Notes: generated from the letters alone by a model not told the origin. Shown: positions 24,128-33,343, numbered from the stretch's first letter. The stretch is 41,450 nt of DNA from an uncultured Clostridia bacterium (GCA_947389015.1 CANDVA010000022.1:1-41450), one strand, 5' to 3'. Made by a program: numbers and translations.

Positions 24128-24509
24128 ATACCGTTATTTCAATAAGATTGCCCTCCAAGCCGACGATACAGCTTTCGTAATAGCCGTCGCCGGTACGGCG
24201 GGGAGCGCTTGCGATTTCGTACCCGCTGGCGCTAAGCTCGCGCGTGAGTTCGTCGACGCGCACGGCGCTGCCGACGGAAAACGCGATATGCGCGTAGCCG
24301 GTGCGGAACGGTGTTTTTACGATATCGTCAAGCCCGGGACTGGTCATAATTTCAAACCTTGCGCCGTCGGAAAAACTGAGGAAGTATGAGCGGAAATTTG
24401 TCGTCGGATTGTGATAGCCGTCGTTGGATACCGCTCCGAAGTATTTTATGAAAAAATCCCTTGCCGCCTCTAAATCGTTTACGTACATTGCAATGTGGTC
24501 TATTCTCAT
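24126..24509 (-). CDS. VOC-family (glyoxalase-like) protein
   Basis: A 127-residue vicinal-oxygen-chelate fold protein made of paired beta-alpha-beta-beta-beta units: DHIAMYVNDLEAARDFFIKYFG at 4-25 (quoted in part), GYAHIAFSVGS near 71, and a final GNLIEITV carrying the C-terminal metal-ligand Glu (E-x-T-V). Likely metal ligands are His5, His73 and Glu125. Relatives include glyoxalase I and fosfomycin or bleomycin resistance proteins, but the substrate is unclear. The ATG at 24509 lies 9 nt after GGAGG and overlaps the HAD stop by 4 nt. Confidence 0.83.
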   Translation of the reverse strand: MRIDHIAMYVNDLEAARDFFIKYFGAVSNDGYHNPTTNFRSYFLSFSDGARFEIMTSPGLDDIVKTPFRTGYAHIAFSVGSAVRVDELTRELSASGYEIASAPRRTGDGYYESCIVGLEGNLIEITV

Positions 24510-25168
24510 TCTTCGCATCCTCCGAGGATTATTTCGCGAAGTCGGGCGGGGGTCTCCGCTATATGGGCGGGTGTGAAACTTTCCAGCTCGGCGCTGTCGC
24601 GGAAGCCCCATAATACTCCGCAGCCGTCGATATTCGCGTTGAGAGCGGTCTGCATATCCACGCCGCTGTCTCCGACATAGAGGGGCTTACAGCCCTTGAT
24701 CGCGTACTTTTCGGCGAGGTACAGAGCTGCCTTTGGGTCGGGCTTGGTCGCGTAGCCGAGACCCGCTCCGACTATCTCCGCGAGAGCGTCGCCGTAGAAC
24801 GAGCGCAGAAGGGTCTCCGAGAAAACGTAGTCCTTGTTGGTGTTGCAGACCGCGGTAATGCCGCGCGCTTTAAGCTCCGCGAGAAGCTCCGGCATACCGC
24901 CGTAGGGCTTGGTGCGGTCGGATTTGTGTTGATCGTAATACCCGGCGAAAAGGGTATGTACACGCTCCAACGTCTCGGGGGAAGAATTTGGCGGGCATAT
25001 CCGCTCGATCAGCTTGGGTATGCCGTTGCCTACAAAGTAACGGTATTTCTCCTCGGCATGGGTCGGGAAGTCCATTTGCTCAAGGGCGTGATTTCCCGCC
25101 GCGGCTAAGTCGCCGAGGGTGTTCAATAATGTTCCGTCAAGGTCAAAAATAATCGGATTATAATTCAT
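24506..25168 (-). CDS. HAD phosphatase, phosphoglycolate phosphatase-like
   Basis: A 220-residue haloacid-dehalogenase enzyme with all four motifs: DLDGTLLNT (9-17, nucleophile Asp9 and acid/base Asp11), VCNTNKD (motif II Thr), the Lys of ATKPDP (motif III), and GDSGVD (motif IV). The helical cap sits between motifs I and II, as in phosphoglycolate phosphatase and related sugar-phosphate phosphatases. AAGGAG lies 5 nt before the ATG, which overlaps the stop of the upstream membrane protein by 4 nt. Confidence 0.88.
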   Translation of the reverse strand: MNYNPIIFDLDGTLLNTLGDLAAAGNHALEQMDFPTHAEEKYRYFVGNGIPKLIERICPPNSSPETLERVHTLFAGYYDQHKSDRTKPYGGMPELLAELKARGITAVCNTNKDYVFSETLLRSFYGDALAEIVGAGLGYATKPDPKAALYLAEKYAIKGCKPLYVGDSGVDMQTALNANIDGCGVLWGFRDSAELESFTPAHIAETPARLREIILGGCEE

Positions 25169-25764
25169 AACTGCTCCTTAAATCTTTTAAAACTCTGTTT
25201 AAACATTTCCTTGTACAACGGTTCTATCCTTGCGGCATACGAGCTTTTCAGCTTCTCGCTGCCGATTTTGAACCAAACGCGCACCGCAAAATAATGCGTG
25301 TACTCGCCGTTATAGTCAACGCTGTCCCAATTGCTGTCGAACTCAAAATAGCGCTTGCGGTCGATCTTGTTCACATCATAGAATGCCTTTCGGTCGGTTA
25401 TTCCATCGAATTCGAGATAATAACAACTATCGATCTCGGTGGTGAGCAGCCGCGGCTTGACGTTTGACTCGTTTTCGGGAATGACCATATCGAACGCCTC
25501 AAGTATTTTTTCCGTTTCCTCGTCGGTGAAGTCGACGACTATATTATAGTGAGCGGAAACCCATAGATCGTTGTGCAGATCGCCCTTTGCGGTCTCGGCT
25601 ACGTGGTTCTCATATGCGTCGCGGAGATCGTTCTGCTCTTTGATAGCCTGTGTTATATCCCGCAACTTTCCCTGCACAATATATTGAACGGCGTACAGCA
25701 GAGCAAAGCCCACAACGCAGAGAATTACTATCGCTCGATTAGAGAGCTTTTTCGTTTTTTTCAT
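25165..25764 (-). CDS. Membrane-anchored protein of unknown function
   Basis: A 199-residue protein with a short basic N-terminus, one transmembrane helix at about 13-33 (AIVILCVVGFALLYAVQYIV) and an extracytoplasmic alpha/beta domain of about 165 residues rich in Tyr, Phe and charged residues. No family recognised. The ATG at 25764 has GGAGG 7 nt upstream; the frame is open 23 codons further up but overlaps the deacetylase. It sits between the polysaccharide deacetylase and the HAD gene in one unit. Confidence 0.7.
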   Translation of the reverse strand: MKKTKKLSNRAIVILCVVGFALLYAVQYIVQGKLRDITQAIKEQNDLRDAYENHVAETAKGDLHNDLWVSAHYNIVVDFTDEETEKILEAFDMVIPENESNVKPRLLTTEIDSCYYLEFDGITDRKAFYDVNKIDRKRYFEFDSNWDSVDYNGEYTHYFAVRVWFKIGSEKLKSSYAARIEPLYKEMFKQSFKRFKEQL

Positions 25765-25768
25765 CGGG

Positions 25769-26404
25769 TCACCTCCGCCAATACATATCCGTCTGCAATA
25801 CGTTTGAGTAAATAATGCCGCGCTTTGGCTCAACCCCCTCAGCGGCGAAAAGCTCGGATACCGTGAGGAATTCGAAACCGTCGTTCAGCAGCGCGGGAAT
25901 AATAATGTCGAGCGCGGCTACGGTCTTGGAGTTGCCGCGCATATCGTGGAGGAGTATAATGCTCCCGTTTTTCGCCTGAGCGAGAATTTTTTCGGCGCGC
26001 ATTTCGGCGGTCACCTCGTCGAGCCAGTCCTCCGCGCCTATGCCCGCTATGAATATCTTGTCGATAACGTCAAGCATAACGTCGTTGACCGCGATATACG
26101 GCGGACGGAAAAAACGCGGCGCCATACCCGTTATTTCCCTTATTTTGTTGTCGGTGAACTCTATCTCCGCGCGTATCTCCTCGGGAGAAAGCTCCGTCAT
26201 AACGGAATGTGTGCGGCTGTGGGAGCATATCTCGCAGCCTTGCCCAAATGCCGCGCGAGAAACCTCAGCACTCTCGGGAGTGATATTATCGCCTACAAGG
26301 AAAAACGCGGCGGGTATACCGTATTTTTTCAGCTTTTCCAATACCTGCGGAGTGGTATCGGTGTTCGGCCCGTCGTCAAATGTAAGCGCGATGTGCTTTT
26401 TCAT
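25769..26404 (-). CDS. Polysaccharide deacetylase (NodB homology)
   Basis: A 211-residue carbohydrate esterase family 4 protein that removes acetyl groups from N-acetylglucosamine residues or xylan. The NodB motifs are present: TFDDGP (Asp10, Asp11), SHSRTH (His62, His66 as metal ligands), RPPY (100-103), and the C-terminal IILLHD with the catalytic-site His. There is no signal peptide, so it may act on cytosolic substrates or leave by another route, unlike most peptidoglycan deacetylases. GGGAGGG lies upstream of the ATG. First gene of a four-gene unit that diverges from GH130. Confidence 0.9.
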   Translation of the reverse strand: MKKHIALTFDDGPNTDTTPQVLEKLKKYGIPAAFFLVGDNITPESAEVSRAAFGQGCEICSHSRTHSVMTELSPEEIRAEIEFTDNKIREITGMAPRFFRPPYIAVNDVMLDVIDKIFIAGIGAEDWLDEVTAEMRAEKILAQAKNGSIILLHDMRGNSKTVAALDIIIPALLNDGFEFLTVSELFAAEGVEPKRGIIYSNVLQTDMYWRR

Positions 26405-26469
26405 AGTTCCCTCCCGTAAGTGTATACTTTAATTACTCAAATTTTCTGCGTGTTTTTCTTCATATTTCA

Positions 26470-26498
26470 ATTATAACTCATAAAAAATGCTCTGTCAA
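26470..26498 (-). promoter_or_regulatory. Consensus promoter of the deacetylase unit
   Basis: On the minus strand a perfect TTGACA (26498-26493), a 17-bp spacer and a perfect TATAAT (26475-26470), about 65 bp before the deacetylase ATG. Confidence 0.8.
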
Positions 26499-26500
26499 CC

Positions 26501-26529
26501 TTGAAATTCCAATAAAGATATGTTATAAT
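26501..26529 (+). promoter_or_regulatory. Promoter of the GH130-to-GH26 operon
   Basis: TTGAAA (26501-26506), a 17-bp spacer and TATAAT (26524-26529), 42 bp before the GH130 ATG. Its -35 box is 2 bp away from the -35 box of the divergent deacetylase promoter. Confidence 0.75.
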
Positions 26530-26571
26530 AGAATAGATGTATTATTTTCTATGATTGAAAGGAAAAAGATT

Positions 26572-27759
26572 ATGTTTACTAAGGAACAATTTGACGCGCA
26601 GCTCGCCGAGCTTGTAAAGAAACAAGAGGCGCTGCTCGACAGACCCAACCCAAAGGCGGACTTTTACAACGGCGTTTATGACCGCTACGAGAACCCCGTG
26701 CTCACCGCGGCTCACGCGCCTATACTCTGGCGCTATGACCTCGACTACTCGACCAATCCCAATCTTCAGGAAAGGCTGGGAGTGAACGCGGTAATGAACT
26801 CGGGCGCTATTTATCTTAACGGCAAGTACTGTTTAATCGCGCGCGTTGAAGGCTCGGACAGAAAGAGCTTCTTCGCGGTAGCCGAGAGCGACAAGCCTAC
26901 CGAGGGCTTCCGTTTCCGCGATTATCCCGTGCAGCTCCCCGATACCTGTCCCGAGGAGACTAACGTCTACGATATGCGCGTTACTCAGCACGAGGACGGC
27001 TGGATATACGGCGTGTTCTGCTCAGAAAGCAAGGACACGTCCTCGAACGATTTGTCCGCGGCGGTTGCGCAGGCGGGTATCGTCCGCACCAAGGACTTGG
27101 TTACATGGGAGCGTTTGCCAAACCTTATCTCAAAGTCGCCGCAGCAGAGAAACGTTTGTCTGCACCCCGAATTCGTCGACGGGAAGTACGCGTTCTATAC
27201 CCGTCCGCAGGACGACTTTATTCAGACGGGCAGCGGCGGAGGCGTTTGCTTCGCGCTCTGCGAGGACATCACCGATCCCGTCCTCTGCACCGACGAGAAA
27301 GTCATATCTCCGAGAGTTTACCACACGCTCACCGAGGTGAAGAACGGCGCGGGCGCAGTACCGATAAAGACCCCCAAGGGCTGGATACACATCGCGCACG
27401 GCGTGAGAAATACGGCGGCGGGTCTGCGGTACGTTATCTACGTGTTCGCGACAGACCTTAACGACCCGTCTGAGCTCATCGCTTCGCCGTCGGGACTGTT
27501 TATCGCGCCGCACGGCATCGAAAGAGTGGGCGACGTTTCAAACGTATGCTTTACGAACGGCTGTATCGTCAAGGACGATAACGTCTATATCTACTATGCG
27601 TCCTCGGACACCAGACTTCACGTTGCCTCCACGACTATCGAGAAGCTGATGGACTACACTTTCAATACTCCCGAGGATCCGCACCGCTCGGCTGACTGCG
27701 TGAAGCAGCGCTGCGGGCTTATCCGCAAAAATCTCGAAAACGGAGCAAAAAGCATATAA
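26572..27759 (+). CDS. GH130 4-O-beta-D-mannosyl-D-glucose phosphorylase
   Basis: A 395-residue cytosolic phosphorylase that splits mannosyl-beta-1,4-glucose with phosphate to mannose-1-phosphate and glucose, the last step of beta-mannan use in gut and rumen anaerobes. The GH130 subfamily 1 blocks are clear: [17 protein letters not shown] at 41-57, [16 protein letters not shown] at 91-106, NVYDMRV (131-137, general acid Asp134), [28 protein letters not shown], and [12 protein letters not shown]. These match the MGP type rather than the mannooligosaccharide phosphorylase type. The ATG at 26572 has AAAGGA upstream; the ATG at 26551 has none. No mannobiose epimerase is adjacent. Confidence 0.92.
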   Translation: MFTKEQFDAQLAELVKKQEALLDRPNPKADFYNGVYDRYENPVLTAAHAPILWRYDLDYSTNPNLQERLGVNAVMNSGAIYLNGKYCLIARVEGSDRKSFFAVAESDKPTEGFRFRDYPVQLPDTCPEETNVYDMRVTQHEDGWIYGVFCSESKDTSSNDLSAAVAQAGIVRTKDLVTWERLPNLISKSPQQRNVCLHPEFVDGKYAFYTRPQDDFIQTGSGGGVCFALCEDITDPVLCTDEKVISPRVYHTLTEVKNGAGAVPIKTPKGWIHIAHGVRNTAAGLRYVIYVFATDLNDPSELIASPSGLFIAPHGIERVGDVSNVCFTNGCIVKDDNVYIYYASSDTRLHVASTTIEKLMDYTFNTPEDPHRSADCVKQRCGLIRKNLENGAKSI

Positions 27760-28289
27760 TGGAGTTTTTCGATCTCTATTCCGTCAACAGGCAGCCGCTG
27801 GGCAGGAGGGTGCTCAGGGGCGCGCCTATCCCGCGCGGCGAATATCATATCGTCGTGCAGGTAATGACTATAAACAGCAGCGGCGAGATACTGCTGACTC
27901 AGCGGGTTCCCGAAAAGACAAGCGGAGGCAAATGGGAATGCTCAGGCGGCTGCGCCGTTTCCGGAGAAACGAGCCGCGAGGCCGCTGCACGGGAGCTGTT
28001 CGAGGAAACTGGCATTCGCGCGGACGAGGACGAGCTTTGTCTCGAATGGTCGCTGACTACCGACAGTATGCTCCGCGACTTCTATATTCTGGTAAAGGAC
28101 GTGCCGCTCAGCGCTCTGCGATTGCAGTCAATTGAGGTTTGCGCGGCTAAATGGGTAAGCTTCGAGCGCCTGTGCGAAATGGCAAGATGCGGTCAGACAA
28201 CGCGCACCGTCGCGCGCTGGCTCGACAACCGCGGCGCGGAGCTTCTCGCGATAACCTCGCGGGCTAAACGGCACAATTCGGCAAGTTAA
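27759..28289 (+). CDS. Nudix hydrolase
   Basis: A 176-residue Nudix protein with a textbook Nudix box, G-x5-E-x7-REL-FEETGI, at about 64-86. Family members hydrolyse nucleoside diphosphates linked to another group, or isopentenyl diphosphate isomerise; the N-terminal half (DLYSVNRQPLGRRVLRG) is like the IDI/NUDT18-type proteins. The start overlaps the GH130 stop by one base (TAATG), so it is translationally coupled. Substrate unknown, though a nucleotide-sugar is possible from the neighbour. Confidence 0.85.
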   Translation: MEFFDLYSVNRQPLGRRVLRGAPIPRGEYHIVVQVMTINSSGEILLTQRVPEKTSGGKWECSGGCAVSGETSREAAARELFEETGIRADEDELCLEWSLTTDSMLRDFYILVKDVPLSALRLQSIEVCAAKWVSFERLCEMARCGQTTRTVARWLDNRGAELLAITSRAKRHNSAS

Positions 28290-28296
28290 GGCAATA

Positions 28297-28328
28297 CCGA
28301 AAGCTCTCGCGCTTTGCGGGGCTTTCGG
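28297..28328 (+). other. Intergenic hairpin between Nudix and secA2
   Basis: CCGAAAGC pairs with GCTTTCGG across a 16-nt GC-rich loop. No T-run follows (CTTATTAAG), so it is not a standard terminator; it may pause transcription or protect mRNA ends. Confidence 0.4.
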
Positions 28329-28370
28329 CTTATTAAGATATCCCCCATAAACTTTAAAAGGTGGCAAATA

Positions 28371-30653
28371 TTGGATAAGAAATCTACTATCGCAAAAATA
28401 AAATCGCTTGCGCAAAACGGCGAGTGTACGGGTAATTCCATTGAAGAGGTATTCGCGGAGTGTTATCGGGCGGCGGAGAAAACGCTAGGGATAACCCCGT
28501 TTGACGAGCAGCTCTCGGCGGCTTTGTCGCTGTCGGAGGGCAGAATGGTGCAGATGCAGACGGGCGAGGGCAAAACGCTCTGCGCGGTTTTCGCGGCGTG
28601 TCATGAAGCGCTGAACGGCGGACAGGTGCATATTCTGACGTTCAACGATTACCTCGCGAACCGCGACTGCAACTGGATGCGCCCGATATACGACGAGCTT
28701 GGCGTGACCGTCGGGTGCATTACCGAGAGCACTCCGCGCGGCGAACGCAAGGCGCTGTATCAAAGACAGGTGCTGTATGTTACCGCGAAGGAGGCGGGAT
28801 TCGACTATCTGCGCGATTTCGTCTGCTTTGAGACGGGGGAGGCGGTGTTTCCCGAAAAATTGAATTTCGCGATAGTTGACGAAGCGGACAGCATTCTTAT
28901 CGACGAGGCGAGGATACCGCTCGTTATCGCTGGAGACGTTGCCGTAAAGGAAAGCGGCGGCGTTGACAAGGTCTATGAAAAGGTTGCGGCGCTCGGCGAG
29001 GGCGATTTCGCCGTCGACGAGGACACCCGCAACGTCTACCTCACCGACAGCGGCGCGGATAAGGCGGAGGAGATATTCGGCTGCAATATCTACGCCGCGG
29101 ACGGCGCGGAGCTGCTCGCTAAAATATGCGCTTGTCTAAAAGCGCGCGAGGAGCTTTCCGAAAACAAGGACTATATCGTCAAGGACGGCAGTGTTCTGCT
29201 TGTGGACGAGTTCACGGGAAGAGCCGCGCCGGGACGCGTGTTCCCGGGGGAATTGCAGGCGGCGGTCGAGGCTAAGCACGGTCTGAAGATCACATCGCGC
29301 GGGCGAATCATGGGCAATATCGCGTTACAGTACTTTGCGCGGCTGTACCCCAAGCTTTCGGGTATGACGGGCACCGCCGAGGCGGCGCGTGAGGAATTCG
29401 AGAAAATTTACGGCATACTCACCGACGTTATCCCGACAAGGCTGCCCTGCGCGAGAGTTGACAAACCCCTTGAACTGTACTACGACAAGGACGAAAAGCG
29501 AAAGGCGATTATCGCGGCGATAAAGGGCGCGGCGGATATTCAGCGCCCAGTATTGGTGGGCAGCGAGAGCATCGAGGAAAGCGAGAGTATTGCCGAGGAC
29601 TTGCGCAAGCTCGGTATCGAATGTCAAGTCCTCAACGCGAAAAACAACGCCGAAGAAGCCGTTGTTATAGCGAAAGCGGGCGAACGCGGCGCGGTCACGA
29701 TCTCTACGAATATGGCGGGGCGGGGCGTTGATATAAAGCTCGGCGGCGTTGACAGCGCGGACAAGGACTTCGTGGTCGGGGTCGGCGGGCTCCTGGTCCT
29801 GGCGACTTCAATGCGCGAAAGCTCGCGTATCACAAAGCAGCTGCGCGGCCGCGCGGGGAGGCAGGGTGACGTCGGCGAGAGCAGATTTTTCGCGTCGCTT
29901 GATGACGACATAATGCGGAAGAACGAGCTGAAAAAGCTTGCGGGGCGGCATTATCCCTCCGCAAAGATCGAGGGCGCGCTTACCGATAAAACGCTGCTGA
30001 AAGAGGCGGAGCGCGTTCAGCGTATATCCGAGGGCAATACGTTCGACGAGCGCGTCAACTTAATGAAGTACACCATGATAGGCGAGAAGCACCGCAATAC
30101 GACCTTTGCGCGGAGAAGCTCGCTGCTCGACGGCAGCTATAATGCGGAGATGTGGCAGAAGAACGCGGTCGACTTGTATCAAAGGGCGCTGGAAAAGTTT
30201 CCCGAGGACGAATTGCAGAGGCTGCAAAATCGTATTCTTGCGGCTCTGCTGAACGAGTTCCACAGCGACTATCTGGACTACACGGCTTACCTGCGCGAGG
30301 GAATTCATCTGACGCAGGTCGCGGGCAGAAATCCCGCGGAGGAATACAATATTGCGTGCGAGGAATATTACGAGAGCGCCGCGGCTTCAATTCCAGAGCG
30401 AATGGCGGAGAAGCTGGAGGACGTGCTTGAATGTGCAAGCCTTGACGATTATGTAATTGATATGCCTACTCGCACGTATACGTATCTGCTGAACGATATG
30501 GGCGAGGAATTCAAGACTAAGCCCATTTTAATGGGAATGTTCGACGATTACGAGGAAGAGACGGAAAAGCTGTCGGACAGATCCGCGGAAAATAACGAGG
30601 AAGAGCCCGAGAAAAAGGGATTTTTCGGAAAGCTGTTCGGAAAGAAAAAGTAA
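28371..30653 (+). CDS. Accessory SecA2-like preprotein translocase ATPase
   Basis: A 760-residue SecA-family motor. Walker A is MQTGEGKT (62-69), the DEAD box is VDEADSILIDEA (169-180), and the C-terminal ATPase block GRAGRQGDVGESRFF is present. It lacks the first 30-50 residues of housekeeping SecA, reads LYVTAKEAGFDYLRD where SecA has a YGTNNEFGFDYLRD-type block, and has no C-terminal Cys-rich SEC-C domain. Instead it ends in an acidic linker and the basic tail KKGFFGKLFGKKK. Size and features fit the accessory SecA2 type (as in C. difficile). The start is TTG at 28371, after an AAGGTGG site. No secY2 or obvious substrate gene is nearby. Confidence 0.85.
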   Translation: MDKKSTIAKIKSLAQNGECTGNSIEEVFAECYRAAEKTLGITPFDEQLSAALSLSEGRMVQMQTGEGKTLCAVFAACHEALNGGQVHILTFNDYLANRDCNWMRPIYDELGVTVGCITESTPRGERKALYQRQVLYVTAKEAGFDYLRDFVCFETGEAVFPEKLNFAIVDEADSILIDEARIPLVIAGDVAVKESGGVDKVYEKVAALGEGDFAVDEDTRNVYLTDSGADKAEEIFGCNIYAADGAELLAKICACLKAREELSENKDYIVKDGSVLLVDEFTGRAAPGRVFPGELQAAVEAKHGLKITSRGRIMGNIALQYFARLYPKLSGMTGTAEAAREEFEKIYGILTDVIPTRLPCARVDKPLELYYDKDEKRKAIIAAIKGAADIQRPVLVGSESIEESESIAEDLRKLGIECQVLNAKNNAEEAVVIAKAGERGAVTISTNMAGRGVDIKLGGVDSADKDFVVGVGGLLVLATSMRESSRITKQLRGRAGRQGDVGESRFFASLDDDIMRKNELKKLAGRHYPSAKIEGALTDKTLLKEAERVQRISEGNTFDERVNLMKYTMIGEKHRNTTFARRSSLLDGSYNAEMWQKNAVDLYQRALEKFPEDELQRLQNRILAALLNEFHSDYLDYTAYLREGIHLTQVAGRNPAEEYNIACEEYYESAAASIPERMAEKLEDVLECASLDDYVIDMPTRTYTYLLNDMGEEFKTKPILMGMFDDYEEETEKLSDRSAENNEEEPEKKGFFGKLFGKKK

Positions 30654-30655
30654 TT

Positions 30656-32023
30656 ATGGTCGAGACTACTGTTTGCGCTATTGCTACTCCCGCGGCTGTC
30701 GGGGGGATATCGGTGGTGAGGATATCGGGAGAAAACGCGTTTGCCGTTGCGGAAAGAGTTTTCAGACCCGTTTCGGGGAAAAAAGTCGCCGAAATGCGCG
30801 GCTACACCGCCGTCTACGGAAAGATATGCGACGGGGACGAGCGCCTTGACGACGGAGTTCTTTTGGCGTTCAGAGCCCCTCATTCGTACACGGGCGAGGA
30901 CGTATGCGAGATATCCTGTCACGGCGGAATTTACGTTACGCGCAGGGTGCTTACGGCTTGCCTTAAGGCGGGCGCGGAGCCCGCGGCGGCGGGAGAGTTC
31001 ACCAAGCGCGCGCTGCTCAACGGCAAGATGTCGTTAACGCAGGCGGAGGCGGTCGCGGATATAATCGCGGCGCAGGGAGAGCAGCTTCTGGCTTGCTCGA
31101 ACAGTCAGCGCGAGGGTGCGCTGTACCGCCGCGCGGAAAGGATCGCCGAAATGATAATGGATGTTTCGGCGCAGATTTCCGCGTGGATAGATTATCCCGA
31201 GGACGATACGCCGGTAGTCACCGAGGAGTGGCTGACGGAAAGGCTGTCAGCGATCAAGGCGGAGTTTGACGAGCTGCTTTCGGGCTACGATACGGGACGG
31301 CTTATCCGCGACGGTATCTCGTGCGCTATCGTCGGCAAGCCTAATGTGGGCAAATCAACGATTATGAATTTGCTGTCCGGAAGCCGACGGAGCATTGTAA
31401 GCGACGTTGAGGGAACCACGCGCGATATCGTCGAGGAGACGGTCAATTTATGCGGGGCGGTACTGCTTATTGCGGACTGCGCGGGTATTCGCGAGACCGA
31501 GGACGAGGTGGAGAGGATCGGCGTGGAGATAATGCTTGAAAAGCTTTGTAACGCGGATATAGTGCTGGCGGTGTTCGACGGCTCGAGGCGGCTCTCCGAC
31601 GAGGATCGACGGCTGTTCGGGCTGCTGGAGGGCAAAGTCGTGATACCCGTCGTCAACAAGAGCGATCTTGAGAACGCGATCGAGATCGGAGAGCTGGAGA
31701 GCCGTCTCGGGAAAGCTGTGACGGTCTCGGCTAAGGACGAGGGCTGCGCTGAAATACTCGGCAGGGAGATTACCTCGAGGCTCGATCTGGACAGTCTGAA
31801 CGCGAATTCGGGCTTTCTCGCGAACGAACGGCAGAGAGCCTGCGTAATACGCGCCGCCGCTGCCGTGGATAATGCGCTTTTGGGAACGCTCGCGGGGATA
31901 ACACCCGACGCGGTGGGCGTTGATCTCGAACAGGCGCTTGACGCGGTGTACGAGTTGTCGGGCAGAAAGGCGAGCGAAGAGGTCATCGCGGAGGTCTTTA
32001 AGAGGTTCTGCGTGGGAAAGTAA
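30656..32023 (+). CDS. mnmE: tRNA modification GTPase MnmE
   Basis: A 455-residue GTPase that, with MnmG, installs the cmnm5 group at U34 of certain tRNAs. The N-terminal formyl-THF-binding domain begins TIAAIATP-like (TVCAIATPAAVGGISVVRISG, quoted in part). The G domain has GKPNVGKS (227-234), TTRDI (254-258), DCAG (274-277) and NKSD (334-337), and the C-terminus ends FCVGK, the cysteine motif of the family. G3 reads DCAG instead of DTAG. Start ATG lies 2 nt after the secA2 stop, with only a weak ribosome binding site, so coupling is likely. mnmG is not adjacent. Confidence 0.95.
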   Translation: MVETTVCAIATPAAVGGISVVRISGENAFAVAERVFRPVSGKKVAEMRGYTAVYGKICDGDERLDDGVLLAFRAPHSYTGEDVCEISCHGGIYVTRRVLTACLKAGAEPAAAGEFTKRALLNGKMSLTQAEAVADIIAAQGEQLLACSNSQREGALYRRAERIAEMIMDVSAQISAWIDYPEDDTPVVTEEWLTERLSAIKAEFDELLSGYDTGRLIRDGISCAIVGKPNVGKSTIMNLLSGSRRSIVSDVEGTTRDIVEETVNLCGAVLLIADCAGIRETEDEVERIGVEIMLEKLCNADIVLAVFDGSRRLSDEDRRLFGLLEGKVVIPVVNKSDLENAIEIGELESRLGKAVTVSAKDEGCAEILGREITSRLDLDSLNANSGFLANERQRACVIRAAAAVDNALLGTLAGITPDAVGVDLEQALDAVYELSGRKASEEVIAEVFKRFCVGK

Positions 32024-32041
32024 TTACGGGAGATACAGCTT

Positions 32042-32662
32042 ATGAACGTTTTAATTATCGGCTGCGGAATGGTCGGGTCGGCGTTGGCGGAAACGCTTGA
32101 CGAAAGAGGTCACGACGTTTCGGTCATCGACAAGAACGGAGCGAAATTTGACGCGCTGTCGCCGAAATTCGGCGGGTTTACCACAACCGGCGTGCCGATA
32201 GATCAGGACGTGCTGAAGCGCGCGGGGATACAGACCTGCGACGCGCTGTTCGCGGTCACGGCTCAGGACGATATGAATATCATGGTGTCGCAGCTGGCAA
32301 GGCAGACGTTCAAGGTGCCGAAGATATTCGCGAGAATAACGGATATCGAAAAGGGAAAGGTTTTTGAGCAGCTCGGGGTCAACGTCATCTGTCCGACCAA
32401 GCTTACGGTAAGCGCGGCTTGCGCGGCAGTCGAGGACGACGACGGAGTGATCGACGAGGTGAATTTCGAGAACCATACCGTGCATTTTTCGACGATAGAC
32501 GTGCCCGAGGAATTTATCGGCGCGATACCCGACGATATCCGTTACGAGGGCGAGGAAATGCTGTTTGGCGTGCTTCGCGTGGGGTCGGGACTGATATTGT
32601 ACCGCGGTCAGCCTATCAATTTTGTTGAGGGAGATAAGCTGATATTCGCCAAAAAAGCATAA
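32042..32662 (+). CDS. TrkA-type potassium uptake regulator (first of two)
   Basis: A 206-residue RCK protein: TrkA-N Rossmann domain (GCGMVGSALAETL dinucleotide loop at 7-19, Asp31 after strand 2) and TrkA-C domain from about 130. Such subunits form a ring on the cytosolic face of TrkH/KtrB channels and gate K+ uptake with NAD(H) or nucleotides. GGGAG precedes the ATG. It is paired with a second TrkA gene, but no channel subunit is in the window. May form hetero-rings with the second. Confidence 0.87.
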   Translation: MNVLIIGCGMVGSALAETLDERGHDVSVIDKNGAKFDALSPKFGGFTTTGVPIDQDVLKRAGIQTCDALFAVTAQDDMNIMVSQLARQTFKVPKIFARITDIEKGKVFEQLGVNVICPTKLTVSAACAAVEDDDGVIDEVNFENHTVHFSTIDVPEEFIGAIPDDIRYEGEEMLFGVLRVGSGLILYRGQPINFVEGDKLIFAKKA

Positions 32663-32677
32663 CGGGGGGTGCAGCTC

Positions 32678-33340
32678 TTGAAAGCAATAATAGTCGGCGG
32701 AGGTAAGGTCGGATTTTATCTGGCGAAATCGCTGCCCGAGCGTGGGTATTCCGTTACCATAATCGAACAGGACAGAGAGCAGAGCCGCTACTGCGCGAAT
32801 AATCTCGACGCTGAGGTGAGCTGCGGAAACGGCACTACCGTGGAGGCGCTCGAGGCTTGCGGCGCGGATAAGGCGGACTGCGTTATCGCGGTCATGGGTC
32901 AGGACGAGAGCAATCTCGTGTGCTGTCAGATCGCCAAGTACAAATTCGGCGTGAAAAAGACGATAGCTAAGGTCAACAATCCCAAAAACGCGGACGCGCT
33001 CAAAGAGCTGGGCGTGGATATCGTCATCTCGGCAACGGACAATATCATTCAGACGCTCGAATTTGAGGTCGACCTCAGAGCGATGAAAAAGCTGCTGCAG
33101 CTTGACGGCGAGGATGCGTCGCTGGTGGAGATCACGATCCCAAAGGGCTCGCATATCGAGGGCAAAGCGCTTATGGATCTCGCGCTGCCCGCGGGGTGTC
33201 TGTTCGCGTGCATTACACGCGGCTCGCGGACTATCATTCCTTCGGGTAAGACCATGCTTCTCGGCGGCGACACTGCGCTTGTGGTAATGATGAACTCGGC
33301 GGAAAAGGAGCTGCGGAAAGCGCTCAGGATAAAGGACTGA
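32678..33340 (+). CDS. TrkA-type potassium uptake regulator (second of two)
   Basis: A 220-residue RCK protein with a GGGKVGFYLAKSL nucleotide loop and Glu/Asp-rich second strand end, TrkA-N then TrkA-C, paralogous to but clearly different from the preceding one. The start is probably TTG at 32678, with a G-rich site (GGGGGGTG) 8 nt upstream; the GTG at 32669 lies within it. Two RCK genes in a row are common where the channel is encoded elsewhere. Its own partner channel is not seen here. Confidence 0.85.
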   Translation: MKAIIVGGGKVGFYLAKSLPERGYSVTIIEQDREQSRYCANNLDAEVSCGNGTTVEALEACGADKADCVIAVMGQDESNLVCCQIAKYKFGVKKTIAKVNNPKNADALKELGVDIVISATDNIIQTLEFEVDLRAMKKLLQLDGEDASLVEITIPKGSHIEGKALMDLALPAGCLFACITRGSRTIIPSGKTMLLGGDTALVVMMNSAEKELRKALRIKD

Positions 33341-33343
33341 ACT

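Noticed and set aside
28297-28328. Hairpin between Nudix and secA2 as an operon-ending terminator
   Set aside because: It lacks a T-run, and no promoter is visible before the secA2 TTG start.
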